31,399 nt of DNA from JACKAL01 sp964400355 (GTDB lineage: Bacteria > Bdellovibrionota > Bdellovibrionia > Bdellovibrionales > JAGQZY01): the NCBI GenBank assembly GCA_964400355.1, contig CAYNTO010000030.1:1-31399 (forward strand). The letters are read 5' to 3'. How positions within the stretch are numbered: position 1 is the stretch's first letter; the number at the start of each line of letters is the position of its first letter. The translations under genes and the position numbers were made by a program. Shown piece after piece: positions 14,625 through 24,057 of this stretch. The notes under the pieces were generated by a model. That model was given only the letters and a program-made list of their open reading frames with translations, made no database searches and had not been told where the DNA came from.

Positions 14625-17033
14625 ATGAGTTCACCAGAAGAGACAAAACCACAGAGCGATCGCTACCAGAAAATACAAGAATTCTCGGAGCGACGAGCGA
14701 TGGTCGTCGCCGTTATCGAAGTTCTTAAAGCCAAGCGCCGCTTTCTCGTGCTGACCTTAATGCTCGCGCTGTCTGGTACACTTCTTGGCCACTACTTCCA
14801 GGAAACAACTTACACCGCTTCCGCCACGTTGTTTGTACAAACAGCCGAAGATCCCACTGCTGCAGAGTACCTGCTGAACCAACAGTTTGGGCGCACCGAC
14901 AAAGCTGAGCGCGTGGACACCTACGTCCGGTTTCTGGGATCTGATGCGTTCTTCATGATGATCGCGCAAAAAGTAAAATACCACGAAGCTTACAAAGCTT
15001 TGGATCTGACTCCGCCCCACTCGCAGTCGGCGCTCAATTTGCTCGTTTGGAAGCAAAAGTTAATCGCACTAGTTACCGGTGCCCCGTACAAACCAGAGGT
15101 TGCAGAAATTAAAAACTTATCGGATCTCGCAGCCGCAATAAAGCAGCTCAATACCTACGAGACGGATTACAGTCACTTCATTCACGTGAAAACCACGTCA
15201 CATGATCCGGCTACATCTCAAGTGATTGCAAATATTATTGCCGAAGAATTTGTAACACTCACCAATGATCGCGGGATACAAGAAATTGAGCAGATCAAAG
15301 AATTTGTAAATGGCAAGCTTCAAGAGATCGAAGCCCGTATAAAAGAGACCGAGAAAAATCTCGTCGAATTCAAAAAGAAACACAATGTTATTTCCACGGA
15401 CGGCGCATCTTCCATGCTCGCTAAACGCTACACCGATCTCACTGGCGACTTGGAAACTCTTAAGATGCAGTATGAGGAGACGCAAAAGCTCATCGCGTTT
15501 TTTGAAAAAGGGCAAAAGACTGCGGGCGCAGAAACATCGGCAGCGCCGACGGTCAATGCCGATGGCACCCGAACTTATGGCGCAAAAGAGACGGCCATGA
15601 TTCTCTACCGCAAAGTAGAGCAGCTCAAACGCCAAAAAGCGAGCGTACTCGCGCAAGACGACAAGGGGCAGGACTGGCGTGTTCGCGAGCTGGATCAGGA
15701 GATTGAGAAGACATCTCAAGCTTTCCAGGCTTATGTCAAAAAGGCTGGCGATCAGAACATCTTCTTGTATATGAGCCCACAGAAGATCATGCAACGAATC
15801 AACGAACTCAAAGAAGAAAGCGAGTTGATCCGCACGCGCGTGGCGTCTCATCAAAAATTGCAGGATCAAATGCAAAGCCAGATCGAAGCCATCCCTTCTT
15901 TGGCACAAAAACAATTGGTTCTGGAGAACACTCTACGCGTTGATACAGAAAACTATACAAACCTTAAAAATAAACTCACCGAGCTTGAGATCCAAAAAAT
16001 TTCGCAAAAGAAAGAAATTCGCGTCGACCAAGCCGCGCAATTGCCGGGTCCGTCGGCCAAGGGCAATGTGCTCTTAAAGTTGCTGTTTTCAACCCTTGTT
16101 TCTATTTTGCTAGGAATTAGCATTATCGTGGGAATCGAATCCATTGATCCTAGCATCAAACACCGCTCAGACCTTTCGGATTGCGGAATTGAATTTATCG
16201 GCGAAGTTCCCCTGCTCGATTTTAAACAGCCTAAAAAAATCAAAAAGAGTTTTGGCGATTCTTCTCAAGTGGTGTCCTACGACAATCCCGAATCCTTAGA
16301 GGCTATGTCCTTTAAGTACATTCGCGCTCGTCTGGAGTCTTATCGCTATAAATTTAAAAAAGATCATTTGGTGATCAGCATTTCGAGCGGCGCCGTGAAT
16401 GATGGTAAGTCTCTCATTGCCGCAAACCTTGCTGCCACTTTATCGCAACTCCAACGCAAAGTACTTTTGATTGACTGCGATTTGCGCCGCCCTTCTCAAA
16501 ATGCGTACTTCGACACCAATCCCGCCTACGGCTTGGTGGACTTACTAAATATGTCGCAAACATTGGACTCAGTTCTGGTGAGCGAATTGCGCCCAAATCT
16601 GGATTATTTGCCGGCTGGATTTTGCCACAAAAATTCCACCGAATACATCAGCTCCGAGAAGTTCCGTCTACTCATCACTCATCTCAAAGAGCAGTATGAC
16701 TACGTGATAATCGATACCCCACCGGTATTTGCGGCCGTGGACGCCTCGATCATTGCAAACTACAGCGATATTCCTATATTGGTGGCCAACTTCCGCGAGA
16801 CAAAAAAGTACAATCTGAGCGAAGCCTATAACCAAATTCTTCAGATTTCGTACAAGCGTGTTTATGGTGTTATCAACAAGGCTATTTTAAGCTCGGCCCG
16901 CTTCCACTACTATGGCTATCACAACGTCACCAGTTCTAGCGAGGAACAGGCACCGGCCACCATGGCAACTCCGCAGGAAACTGCGAACGATATCGATCAG
17001 TTTCTAAAAAACATTAAAAAGAAAACGAGTTAA
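14625..17033 (+). CDS. Polysaccharide co-polymerase fused to a BY-kinase (Wzc-like)
   Basis: 802 aa inner-membrane protein that controls chain length and export of a surface polysaccharide through autophosphorylation cycles. Order: a cytosolic start, first membrane helix near 40-58, a Wzz-type periplasmic domain with long coiled coils (about 60-480), second membrane helix near 485-505, then the bacterial tyrosine kinase domain. Kinase motifs are Walker A GAVNDGKS (Lys595), Walker A' LLIDCDLRRP (D617, D619) and Walker B VIIDTPP (D697). The usual EGKS reads DGKS. The phosphorylated Tyr cluster is small (Y762, Y763, Y765), with a non-Tyr tail after it. GGAGAGG precedes the ATG. The SLBB gene follows after 4 bp. 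Confidence 0.95.
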   Translation: MSSPEETKPQSDRYQKIQEFSERRAMVVAVIEVLKAKRRFLVLTLMLALSGTLLGHYFQETTYTASATLFVQTAEDPTAAEYLLNQQFGRTDKAERVDTYVRFLGSDAFFMMIAQKVKYHEAYKALDLTPPHSQSALNLLVWKQKLIALVTGAPYKPEVAEIKNLSDLAAAIKQLNTYETDYSHFIHVKTTSHDPATSQVIANIIAEEFVTLTNDRGIQEIEQIKEFVNGKLQEIEARIKETEKNLVEFKKKHNVISTDGASSMLAKRYTDLTGDLETLKMQYEETQKLIAFFEKGQKTAGAETSAAPTVNADGTRTYGAKETAMILYRKVEQLKRQKASVLAQDDKGQDWRVRELDQEIEKTSQAFQAYVKKAGDQNIFLYMSPQKIMQRINELKEESELIRTRVASHQKLQDQMQSQIEAIPSLAQKQLVLENTLRVDTENYTNLKNKLTELEIQKISQKKEIRVDQAAQLPGPSAKGNVLLKLLFSTLVSILLGISIIVGIESIDPSIKHRSDLSDCGIEFIGEVPLLDFKQPKKIKKSFGDSSQVVSYDNPESLEAMSFKYIRARLESYRYKFKKDHLVISISSGAVNDGKSLIAANLAATLSQLQRKVLLIDCDLRRPSQNAYFDTNPAYGLVDLLNMSQTLDSVLVSELRPNLDYLPAGFCHKNSTEYISSEKFRLLITHLKEQYDYVIIDTPPVFAAVDASIIANYSDIPILVANFRETKKYNLSEAYNQILQISYKRVYGVINKAILSSARFHYYGYHNVTSSSEEQAPATMATPQETANDIDQFLKNIKKKTS

Positions 17034-17037
17034 AATT

Positions 17038-17562
17038 ATGCTGCGATTTGCAACCCGAATCCTCACCGTGATCTTCGCACTTTCCGCCTCCCCTTACGCC
17101 TGGGGGAAAGACCCTTTGGTTTCGAGCTTTGATATGATGCAAACTGATGCCTATAGCCGCTACTCCGTTGGTAATGAGTACATCTCTGGGCAGGAGCCTG
17201 GGACGATTATGATGCGCGTGAACTTATGGGGAGCCGTGCGCCGACCTGGTATCCATCATATACCTGTTAAGACAAGTTTGATTGAGCTTATGTCCTATGC
17301 TGGTGGTCCGAGCGAAACAGCGTTGCTCGATTCGATCACGATCAAACGCTCCATGGGGCCCGAACAAAAAAAGCTGAGCGTGAACCTCAGTGAAGTGATT
17401 CACGATCAGAAAAGCTATGATCTTGTTCTTAAGCCCGATGACATCATTGTAGTGCCGGCGGCACAGCCCTGGGTGAGCCAAAATATGTTTGCTTTGGCCG
17501 TTATCATATCGGTACTTGCGAGCACCGTCCTCAGCGTTCAGCTTATTGAAGAAAGAAACTAA
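17038..17562 (+). CDS. Short SLBB-domain polysaccharide-export protein
   Basis: 174 aa. A signal peptide (ending near SPYAWG) is followed by one SLBB-like domain at about residues 58-140 (RVNLWGAVRRPGIHHIP, then YAGGPSETALLDSITIKR and LKPDDIIVVP) and a C-terminal hydrophobic helix (about 149-170, MFALAVIISVLASTVLSV). Full-length Wza proteins carry a Poly_export domain and two SLBB domains and are lipoproteins. Here the Poly_export domain and lipobox are missing, and a membrane helix closes the chain. It is translated almost directly after the Wzc-like gene, so the two should work together in moving the polymer across the periplasm. The outer-membrane pore must be supplied elsewhere, or by the barrel-like protein upstream. 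Confidence 0.82.
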   Translation: MLRFATRILTVIFALSASPYAWGKDPLVSSFDMMQTDAYSRYSVGNEYISGQEPGTIMMRVNLWGAVRRPGIHHIPVKTSLIELMSYAGGPSETALLDSITIKRSMGPEQKKLSVNLSEVIHDQKSYDLVLKPDDIIVVPAAQPWVSQNMFALAVIISVLASTVLSVQLIEERN

Positions 17563-17564
17563 CT

Positions 17565-18263
17565 TTACAACTTTTCGACGATAGATAATTCGGGCTTGCG
17601 GGCGCTGCAGATAATGTTGTCACTGTAGCGCATGCCCTTAAGAGCTCCACCACTCATTGACTGCCAATTGAACTGCGTCCATTTCGGCAATGCTCCATGA
17701 TTGGTGTACGCAAAGTCTAAACCAACAAAGCCAGCCTCCGTGCAAATGCGCAAGATGTCTGTTTTATTAAGGGCAGTGACGTGCGCTGGATATGAAGAAT
17801 CCGTGAACGCCACGAAATGGTCTCTGAAAATATAGGACAGAATGGAACGCCAAGATTGATTATTGGGCGTGGACAATACCAAGGTGCCACCTGGCTTCAA
17901 CAAGCGAAACATCTCACGCACCAGTTTCCGCGGGTTTTCAACGTGCTCAATCACCTCGATACAAGTGACGGCATCGAACTTTTCGCTCTGCAACTGAAGA
18001 TTTCTGTTGAGATCTTGAACATACCACTCCACTCCAGGGAGCTGAGTGTGCATCAGATCCATTCCGTAGAGTGTGAAATCGGCCTTGTCTTTTAAAAACG
18101 ACAGGAACTGACCTTGGCCTGCACCCACATCGAGAACGGCACCGCTACGAATATTTTTAGTGGCGAGAGCTTCCCACGCCGTATCGTAAATCACCGGATG
18201 ACTTGTTCCTAAACTTTGTTGAACGGCTTCAGATCTAAAGAGTTCTATTTTTTTTGCTTCCAC
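17565..18263 (-). CDS. Class I SAM-dependent methyltransferase
   Basis: 232 aa. Motif I is GAVLDVGAGQGQFLSFL, the acidic end of strand two is LYGMDLM, post-I contains FDAVTCIEVIEHVENP and motif III is LLKPGGTLVLSTPN. This combination marks the Methyltransf_11/23 type, many of which act on sugars, quinones or small lipids. Within the polysaccharide locus a sugar or terminal-residue methylase is most likely, but the fold does not prove it. The start is a GTG with no clear ribosome site. The gene is convergent with the SLBB gene, their stops only 2 bp apart, and divergent from the GT4 at 18341. Confidence 0.85.
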   Translation of the reverse strand: MEAKKIELFRSEAVQQSLGTSHPVIYDTAWEALATKNIRSGAVLDVGAGQGQFLSFLKDKADFTLYGMDLMHTQLPGVEWYVQDLNRNLQLQSEKFDAVTCIEVIEHVENPRKLVREMFRLLKPGGTLVLSTPNNQSWRSILSYIFRDHFVAFTDSSYPAHVTALNKTDILRICTEAGFVGLDFAYTNHGALPKWTQFNWQSMSGGALKGMRYSDNIICSARKPELSIVEKL

Positions 18264-18340
18264 AGTGTTATTTTAGGTGGTTTTGCGTGTACAAAAAAGT
18301 GGTTATTGCATTTCTAGACAGTAGGTGGAACCATATTTAA

Positions 18341-19450
18341 ATGGCTGTCAGAAACGTTCTTTATGTCGCTCCCTCCGTCGGAATTGGCGGGGTCGAGACC
18401 TTTCTTAAGCATGTCTCTCAGTATCACTCGGCGTCCTACCAGCCTTTTTTCTTACTCTTTGAAAACGGTCCACTGGGCCATTGGCTAGAGGCCAATGAAG
18501 CCACCGTGTTTTACTGCCGAAACAAACCGCGCCTCTCTCAACCCTGGACATGGTGGAATTACCGCTCGGAACTCCTCAATATTATTAAAAGCAATAATAT
18601 TGAACTTGTACATTCAAGCATGGCTTATGGTGCGCTGTTCACTTGGCCTGCGGCCACTCGGGTTCCCCATGTTTGGTTCCAACACGGGCCCGTCTCTGGC
18701 TGGATGGATGCACTCGCATATGCTCTGCCATCACACGCCGTGCTCTACAATTCGGAGTACTCTCTTCGTCGACAATTGGCAGTGAACTGGAAAGACAAAA
18801 GCAAAGGGGACAATGATATAATCATTCCTTTGGGCACACCAGAAGTGGACGCCACGAATTCGACGGTACTCAAGCAAGAGAATTTGCGCCAGTTTCAGTT
18901 GGCCGAAGGCACGTTTATAATTTCCATGGCCTGCAGACTGCAGCGCTGGAAGGGCGTACACATTGCCATGGAAGCCGTTACTCAACTTTTAAAACGTGTA
19001 AAAAGACCTATTGCCTTTTTAGTGTATGGTGACGACACGTGGGATCCGCAGTATGCAAAAGAACTCAAGGAAATGGCGTCTGGGCTCCCCATTTACTTTT
19101 CTAAACCGGTCACCGATATTGCTTCAGTATTTTTGTCCTCTGACATTGTTATCAATGCGTCGACAACACCTGAACCCTTTGGGTTTACGGTTATCGAGGC
19201 CATGGCTTGCGGAGCGTTGGCTATTGCCCCCCGTAGTGGCGGCACCGAGGAAATCTTACGCTCTTTGCCGGAATGCTTGTTTGCTGCCGAAAGCGCGAGC
19301 GACCTGTGTGCTAAAATTCTACCGATGATCGAAAATCACGAGCATTTTTTACTCGCAAAATCACGCAGCCACGATCTGTTCGAAAATAGCTACACCGTAG
19401 AGACCATGATGGGTCATCTAGAAAACTGTTATAACAAGGTACTTTCGTAA
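18341..19450 (+). CDS. GT4-family glycosyltransferase
   Basis: 369 aa with a GT-B fold. The N-terminal domain starts VLYVAPSVGIGGVETFLKHV, the acceptor-side glycine loop. The C-terminal donor domain holds ACRLQRWKGVHIAMEA and the family E-x7-E box EPFGFTVIEAMACG, followed by SGGTEEIL. It should transfer a sugar from a nucleotide donor to the growing lipid-linked repeat unit on the cytosolic face. AGGTGG lies about a dozen bases before the ATG, a little far. Its 3' end overlaps the convergent GT4 gene by 22 bp. Donor and linkage are unknown. Confidence 0.92.
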   Translation: MAVRNVLYVAPSVGIGGVETFLKHVSQYHSASYQPFFLLFENGPLGHWLEANEATVFYCRNKPRLSQPWTWWNYRSELLNIIKSNNIELVHSSMAYGALFTWPAATRVPHVWFQHGPVSGWMDALAYALPSHAVLYNSEYSLRRQLAVNWKDKSKGDNDIIIPLGTPEVDATNSTVLKQENLRQFQLAEGTFIISMACRLQRWKGVHIAMEAVTQLLKRVKRPIAFLVYGDDTWDPQYAKELKEMASGLPIYFSKPVTDIASVFLSSDIVINASTTPEPFGFTVIEAMACGALAIAPRSGGTEEILRSLPECLFAAESASDLCAKILPMIENHEHFLLAKSRSHDLFENSYTVETMMGHLENCYNKVLS

Positions 19451-20663
19451 ACCTTAATAGTTTCCGTGATCGTTTTACTCCAATCGAAATACGATTGACG
19501 TTTGTTCGCCCACGCAACAGCTTCCAGGTAGTTATCCTCGAGTCCTTTGAGTTGAGCGACTAACGATTCGACACTCATCGGATCAAAAGAAAATTTTGAG
19601 GTGCCGTAAATTTCCTCCAGGGAAGAGCCCCGAGCATAGACCACAGGGCGGCCCATTTTGATCGACTCCACAAGCTGGAGCCCAAAACCCTCCTCGAAAC
19701 TGGGGTAAATAAAGGCTTTGCTGTGAAAATACAGTGACGGCAGATCCTGATCATCCACATAACCAATAAAGCGCACATTGTTTGGCGCATTTTTTTTCAA
19801 TGGAGAGTTCTCGGCTCCCGCGATAACAAACGGACTTCCCTGTGTACAGCGTGCTGCAGCNNNNNNNNNNNNNNNNNNNNNNNNNNNNNNNNNNNNNNNN
19901 NNNNNNNNNNNNNNNNNNNNNNNNNNNNNNNNNNNNNNNNNNNNNNNNNNNNNNNNNNNNAGTTCTCGGCTCCCGCGATAACAAACGGACTTCCCTGTGT
20001 ACAGCGTGCTGCAGCCAATAGGAGTTCTATATTTTTACGTTTTTCCAGACCGCCCACGTAAAAAAAATAACCTGGTTTTATCTTATATTTTGCTAGGAGC
20101 TCCTCCTCCGAAAAAGCCGCCTCCGTGCTAAAGTGCGCATCTGCAGATTCATATATCACGTCGATTTTGTCGCGAGATATACCGTAAAAGCGTCCAATTT
20201 GTTTTTTTGAGAATTCACTCACCGTGATAACCCGATCTGCCGCACGATGGGAAAGAGTATGTATAATTTTAGATTTTAAATGTGCACCCGTCCAGCGATT
20301 AAAAACCCCCATTTGCGGCTCGTAGTAGGAGCGATCAATGGCATCGTGAATGGTAAGAATTTTTTTAAAACGTCCCAACACAGGCACTCCGTAGTTGATC
20401 GGGGAATGCAATAAGTCTGCGCCGCAGTCCTTAACCATTTTTGGCAACACCACTTGCTCCCAGTGGAGATAGTTACGTCCCTGTTGCACCTGCACTTGTC
20501 CGCGCAAGTGCGGCGGCAAAAAGTCTTCATTGATTGCTGTATCCGAAAGCAAACACAGGGAGATATTGCGCTGAGATAGACCGTGGATAAGATTGTATGT
20601 ATAGCGACTCCAGCCACGAATATAGGGAGTATTTAGGATGCGTACGCTTATGGCAATTTTCAT
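19429..20663 (-). CDS. GT4-family glycosyltransferase, interrupted by an assembly gap
   Basis: The 5' part (from ATG at 20663, MKIAISVRIL) carries the N-terminal domain and the start of the donor domain (FFYVGGLEKRKNIELLLAA). The 3' part carries NNVRFIGYVDDQDLPSLY and the E-x7-E box EEGFGLQLVESIKMG. Between them are 100 Ns flanked by an identical 55-bp sequence. Removing one copy and the Ns (155 bp) joins AARCTQGSPFVIAGAEN directly to SPLKKNAPNN in frame, giving an intact 359-aa enzyme. The gene is therefore almost certainly whole in the organism, and the apparent frameshift is an assembly artefact. Its ATG overlaps the flippase stop by 4 bp, so both belong to one operon. Confidence 0.9.
19806..19860. 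repeat. Copy 1 of 55-bp duplication flanking the N gap
   Basis: Identical base for base to 19961-20015. It represents the end of one contig; the same sequence starts the next contig after the Ns. Unmerged contig overlap is the simplest explanation. Confidence 0.9.
19861..19960. other. 100-base assembly gap (N run)
   Basis: Exactly 100 Ns, the conventional placeholder for a scaffold join of unknown size. Because the flanks overlap by 55 bp, the real gap length is probably zero or negative. Confidence 0.97.
19961..20015. repeat. Copy 2 of 55-bp duplication flanking the N gap
   Basis: Second copy of the contig-end overlap. It encodes, on the minus strand, the same stretch of the glycosyltransferase (CTQGSPFVIAGAE) as copy 1. 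Confidence 0.9.
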
Positions 20664-22165
20664 AGTCTTCTCGAAACAAATTCACGCAACTTCTCGAGGA
20701 GTAGCGCTTTCGTTTTTTTTGACACCAATACAGAAAAAACAACAACTAGGAACACAGCTGAAATAAGAATATACCAGCCAAAAAAAGCGATCCAGCTTCC
20801 GGCAATTGGTACCACCGTTGACATCTGAATTGCGATTGCAGCAGTCACTGGAATTAAAAATGGAACAATCCATAAGCGCATTAAAAGTGGATAACGAATT
20901 GAAAATGTTTCAGCGAGGATCTTTCCAAGCCACCAAATAGCTGTTACCGCAAGTCCCACAAAAGTGCCATAGAGCGGCCCATTGATGCCGACAAGGTAAG
21001 TGATTACAAAAGATCCCAGCACATTGATCAATGCTTGCACAAAAAACACAGGCGCCGCTTTGTCCGAGCGATTGATAGCAGCGAGACACCATCCCCACAA
21101 ACTGGTGATTGCAAACAGACCGCCGTTTATGCAGGCGAGGAAAGTTGTTTCATCACCAGAATAGGTCTCGGCCCCCGTCCACAAGTACATGAAAGATTTG
21201 TTCATCAGAATCAGCGTGCCCATGGACACACCTGCCAGAGCCGCCGTCAACTCGGTAAGTTGCACAATTCTCTGCGAAAGAATGTCTTTTTGATTCTTAT
21301 AATAGAGCTCTCCTAACGCTGGCCATGCCGCATTGCTCACCCCTTGCAGCTGCTGCTGAAGAATTTGCGCCAACCTTTGTGTCAGATAAAAAGCGGTCAC
21401 CGACTTTGCACCCAAGATAAAAGTGATAATAATGTTGTCTGACAAAAAGGAAATGCGCCCACAAAGCTCGTTAAAAAAATTGTTTTTACGCTGTTTGATA
21501 AAGACGTCCAAATCCGCCTGCACCACCATTTCTCTGGAAAGAAATTGAGGCAAAATTTTTCGGCACACGTACAGATATAGAATGGCCATAAAAAATAAAC
21601 TGATCACGTACGCCACAACTTGGCCGATCACGCCGTAAGAGAGGTACACAAAACCCACTGCGAGCGCCAAGTAGACGACATTCTGGGCTACAAGAATATA
21701 GCTTACTATGTATCCTTTTTGTGAGGCATCTAAGTACCCTCGAAGAATTTGGGTATAGATGAACACCGTGCAAAGGGTCATCACAACAAACGACCACCAT
21801 GCAGTGGACTCATATTGCGTCGACACAGGCACTAGTTTTTTAAAGAATACTGCAAATACAACCAGACACACCAGCTGCCAAACGAACACGTACGAATATT
21901 TAAAAAAGACAATTTGCAGCACAGCGCCGAGCTTCTCTTTTTTCTCGGTCATTATTTTTGCAAGAAAAGACAACACTGCGCCGTAAAGACCGAATTCCAG
22001 CAAGGAGAGATGTCCAAACCAATCCAGTAAGATGCGAAAAATCGCAAACTGCTCCTCGCCCAGATATTCGAGAATGATGGGGGTCGCGATAATTCCAAGC
22101 AACATTCCCACGCCGTTACGAAAAATGCTGGCAATAAAATTGAGAATGGCATTTTTTGATCGCAC
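20660..22165 (-). CDS. Polysaccharide flippase (Wzx/MATE-like, oligosaccharide flippase family)
   Basis: 501 aa with about 12-14 membrane helices and short loops. The start NAILNFIASIFRNGVGMLLGIIATPIILEYLGEEQFAIFRI is typical of the polysaccharide_synt/Wzx group, which flips undecaprenyl-linked repeat units to the periplasm. The GTG start is supported by AAGGA six bases upstream. It overlaps the following GT4 gene by 4 bp and is divergent from the GT2 gene across 139 bp. Its presence, together with the Wzc-like protein, indicates Wzx/Wzy-dependent assembly, although no Wzy is seen in the window. Confidence 0.92.
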   Translation of the reverse strand: MRSKNAILNFIASIFRNGVGMLLGIIATPIILEYLGEEQFAIFRILLDWFGHLSLLEFGLYGAVLSFLAKIMTEKKEKLGAVLQIVFFKYSYVFVWQLVCLVVFAVFFKKLVPVSTQYESTAWWSFVVMTLCTVFIYTQILRGYLDASQKGYIVSYILVAQNVVYLALAVGFVYLSYGVIGQVVAYVISLFFMAILYLYVCRKILPQFLSREMVVQADLDVFIKQRKNNFFNELCGRISFLSDNIIITFILGAKSVTAFYLTQRLAQILQQQLQGVSNAAWPALGELYYKNQKDILSQRIVQLTELTAALAGVSMGTLILMNKSFMYLWTGAETYSGDETTFLACINGGLFAITSLWGWCLAAINRSDKAAPVFFVQALINVLGSFVITYLVGINGPLYGTFVGLAVTAIWWLGKILAETFSIRYPLLMRLWIVPFLIPVTAAIAIQMSTVVPIAGSWIAFFGWYILISAVFLVVVFSVLVSKKTKALLLEKLREFVSRRL

Positions 22166-22304
22166 GGTAGTTCCTTAAAAGTAAATCTTAAAACGCCATC
22201 ATCACCGCGACCACACTTCCTTTGATTGGCCACGACTATCGTCGAGCATACATAACGCACTTTGCGCTTGTCGCATCTCTCGATTGAGACAACAATAGAG
22301 ACAG

Positions 22305-23267
22305 ATGTTCTCGGTCATAGTTCCTACTTATAATCGCCCTGGTACACTTCAGAGTCTTCTCGATTCGCTGTCGTCACAAACCATGGGGCTTGAAAACTTT
22401 GAAGTTCTCGTTGTCTACACTGCGGGTGACAGGTCTGAAGCCATTCTAAAAAATTATGCGGGGCCCCTCTCTCTCAAGCCTCTGTGTATTGAAGACCCTG
22501 AGCACCACGGTAAAAGTGCCTCTCTCAAACGCAACTGCGGCGCTAGAGCCGCTCAGCATGAGTGGCTCGCGTTTATCGATGACGACTGCATTGCGGATAC
22601 TTCATGGTTAAAAAACGCTCAACAGATCATCACCGAAAAAGATCCAGTGGCCATCGAGGGACTCACGGTAATCCCCTCAATGGGGAAACAAACCTTTACC
22701 TCTAAAGGCATGCAGTTTTTGAGTCAGTTTGGGGGCTTTCAAACTTGCAATATGTTTTATCGCAAAAAAGAGTTCTTAGCTGTGGGTGGGTTCGATCCCC
22801 ACTTCCCTTTTTACCTCGAGGACACGGATCTGGCATGGTCCATCCTGGAAAAGAACCACCCCATCGTGCCGGCGAAAAATGTAGTGGTCACTCATCCGGT
22901 CCCTCCGGCAAAGGTCTACCGCTGGATTGAAAATGCTGTGCGCGCTAGAAAAATTCCGTACCTGGCAAAGAAACATCCAGTGCTTTTTAAAAAAATGAAT
23001 TTTCGCGCCCTCTCGTGGTCCCGACTGTGGATGGGAATTGGTGTTTTATTATTATTACTATTGAGCCCACTTTCGCCGTTGCTTTTTGCCGGCGGTATTT
23101 TTTTGTATATTGGAGTTTGCTGGTTGTATGTGATCTACCTGCTGCACGACTGCGACTTTAAATACAGTGAGCTCCTAAAAATGATGCTCGCTTTTCCGTT
23201 GGTGCCGCCGATTTCCGTTATTCAACTTTTAAGAGGTAACCTTGAACAGCGCACATTTGTCCTCTGA
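22305..23267 (+). CDS. GT2-family glycosyltransferase with C-terminal membrane segments
   Basis: 320 aa. The GT-A nucleotide-binding domain is clear: FSVIVPTYNRPGTLQSLLDSL at the start, the metal-binding DDDC in AFIDDDCIADTSWL, and FYLEDTDLAWSILEKNH with the ED acid pair of the acceptor site. After about residue 235 come two or three membrane helices (MGIGVLLLLLLSPLSPLLFAGG and YIGVCWLYVIYLL), so the enzyme works at the membrane face. The ribosome site is weak. The nucleotidyltransferase gene starts 26 bp before its stop, so the two are tightly coupled and probably used together. Confidence 0.9.
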   Translation: MFSVIVPTYNRPGTLQSLLDSLSSQTMGLENFEVLVVYTAGDRSEAILKNYAGPLSLKPLCIEDPEHHGKSASLKRNCGARAAQHEWLAFIDDDCIADTSWLKNAQQIITEKDPVAIEGLTVIPSMGKQTFTSKGMQFLSQFGGFQTCNMFYRKKEFLAVGGFDPHFPFYLEDTDLAWSILEKNHPIVPAKNVVVTHPVPPAKVYRWIENAVRARKIPYLAKKHPVLFKKMNFRALSWSRLWMGIGVLLLLLLSPLSPLLFAGGIFLYIGVCWLYVIYLLHDCDFKYSELLKMMLAFPLVPPISVIQLLRGNLEQRTFVL

Positions 23268-24057
23268 GCACCGCACGAGAGTTTTACAGAACGTCCTCTT
23301 CATCAGTGAGTTTGAGGCCCTCGCAGAGAGCTGCGAGCGTGCAGGTATCCCGCTCGTTGGATTAAAGGGAATAACATTCTTTGGACGCATTTACGACTCC
23401 TCCGAGAGAGATCTTACCGATATTGATGTGCTTGTACCGCCACAGCACTTGTCCGCATTACGAGAAGTGCTCAGCGAGATGGGCTTTGTTGAGCGTGTAG
23501 AGGAAAAATGGAGTGAGAACAATTTTAAGTTTGTATTCACGCGGTTCCACCTTGGTTTAGAGATCGTGCTCGAAGTGCACACCCAGCTCACAAGCTCCAC
23601 CACTTACAGTGACTGGCAAAATATTCCATACAAAAACTATTATCTCCTCGAGCCGGCAGATGAACTCCTTTATCTTGCCCATCATTATGCGGGCCAACAC
23701 ACTTTATTAAAAAGCAAATGGTTGCACGACCTCTATTTGCTGAGCGTGGAACAACCACAACTGTGGAATGCCCAGTTGTGGCAGAAAGCTCAAAAGCTTC
23801 AGGTATTGAAAAGTCTGGATTTTACCGCGCAGGCCCTAAAAGTTGCCTATGACTTCGATGTGGAAAGGCCCCCTGAGTACGGCAGTTACCTTGCGCGCGC
23901 CGTCCTTAATTTAGAGTTCTTAGAAGACCCTTCCGCGCACTTTTGGCGGTACTTGGCAGCGAAACACCTGGTCAAAGAGTCTTTATGGCAGGCTCTTACT
24001 TACAATGTTCAGTGGGTCTACTTTGCGATAAAACAGAGGCTTAATGGTAAGCGCTAG
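23242..24057 (+). CDS. Nucleotidyltransferase-fold protein (PF14907-like)
   Basis: 271 aa from a TTG start with AGAGGT at good spacing. The hallmark of the group is visible: LVGLKG (38-43) followed by RDLTDIDVLV with the acid pair D60 and D62 preceded by R56 and D57. Further on come HLGLEIVLEVHTQL (third acid candidate) and LKSKWLHDLYLL. Proteins of this type are often encoded beside PqqD-like and HprK-like proteins in polysaccharide and peptide-modification clusters; their substrate is not established. Here the gene overlaps the GT2 by 26 bp, and its 3' end overlaps the convergent peptidase gene by 75 bp. Confidence 0.85.
   Translation: MNSAHLSSEHRTRVLQNVLFISEFEALAESCERAGIPLVGLKGITFFGRIYDSSERDLTDIDVLVPPQHLSALREVLSEMGFVERVEEKWSENNFKFVFTRFHLGLEIVLEVHTQLTSSTTYSDWQNIPYKNYYLLEPADELLYLAHHYAGQHTLLKSKWLHDLYLLSVEQPQLWNAQLWQKAQKLQVLKSLDFTAQALKVAYDFDVERPPEYGSYLARAVLNLEFLEDPSAHFWRYLAAKHLVKESLWQALTYNVQWVYFAIKQRLNGKR

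Noticed and set aside
15198..15914. 238-aa minus-strand frame inside the Wzc-like gene
   Set aside because: It lies wholly within the coiled-coil coding part of a well-supported 802-aa protein and is a by-product of codon bias on the opposite strand.
19797..20663. A frame reading through the N run as a 288-aa protein, and a separate 123-aa protein
   Set aside because: Both come from the 155-bp artefact. The rejoined frame gives a standard GT4, so neither a pseudogene nor two genes is supported.
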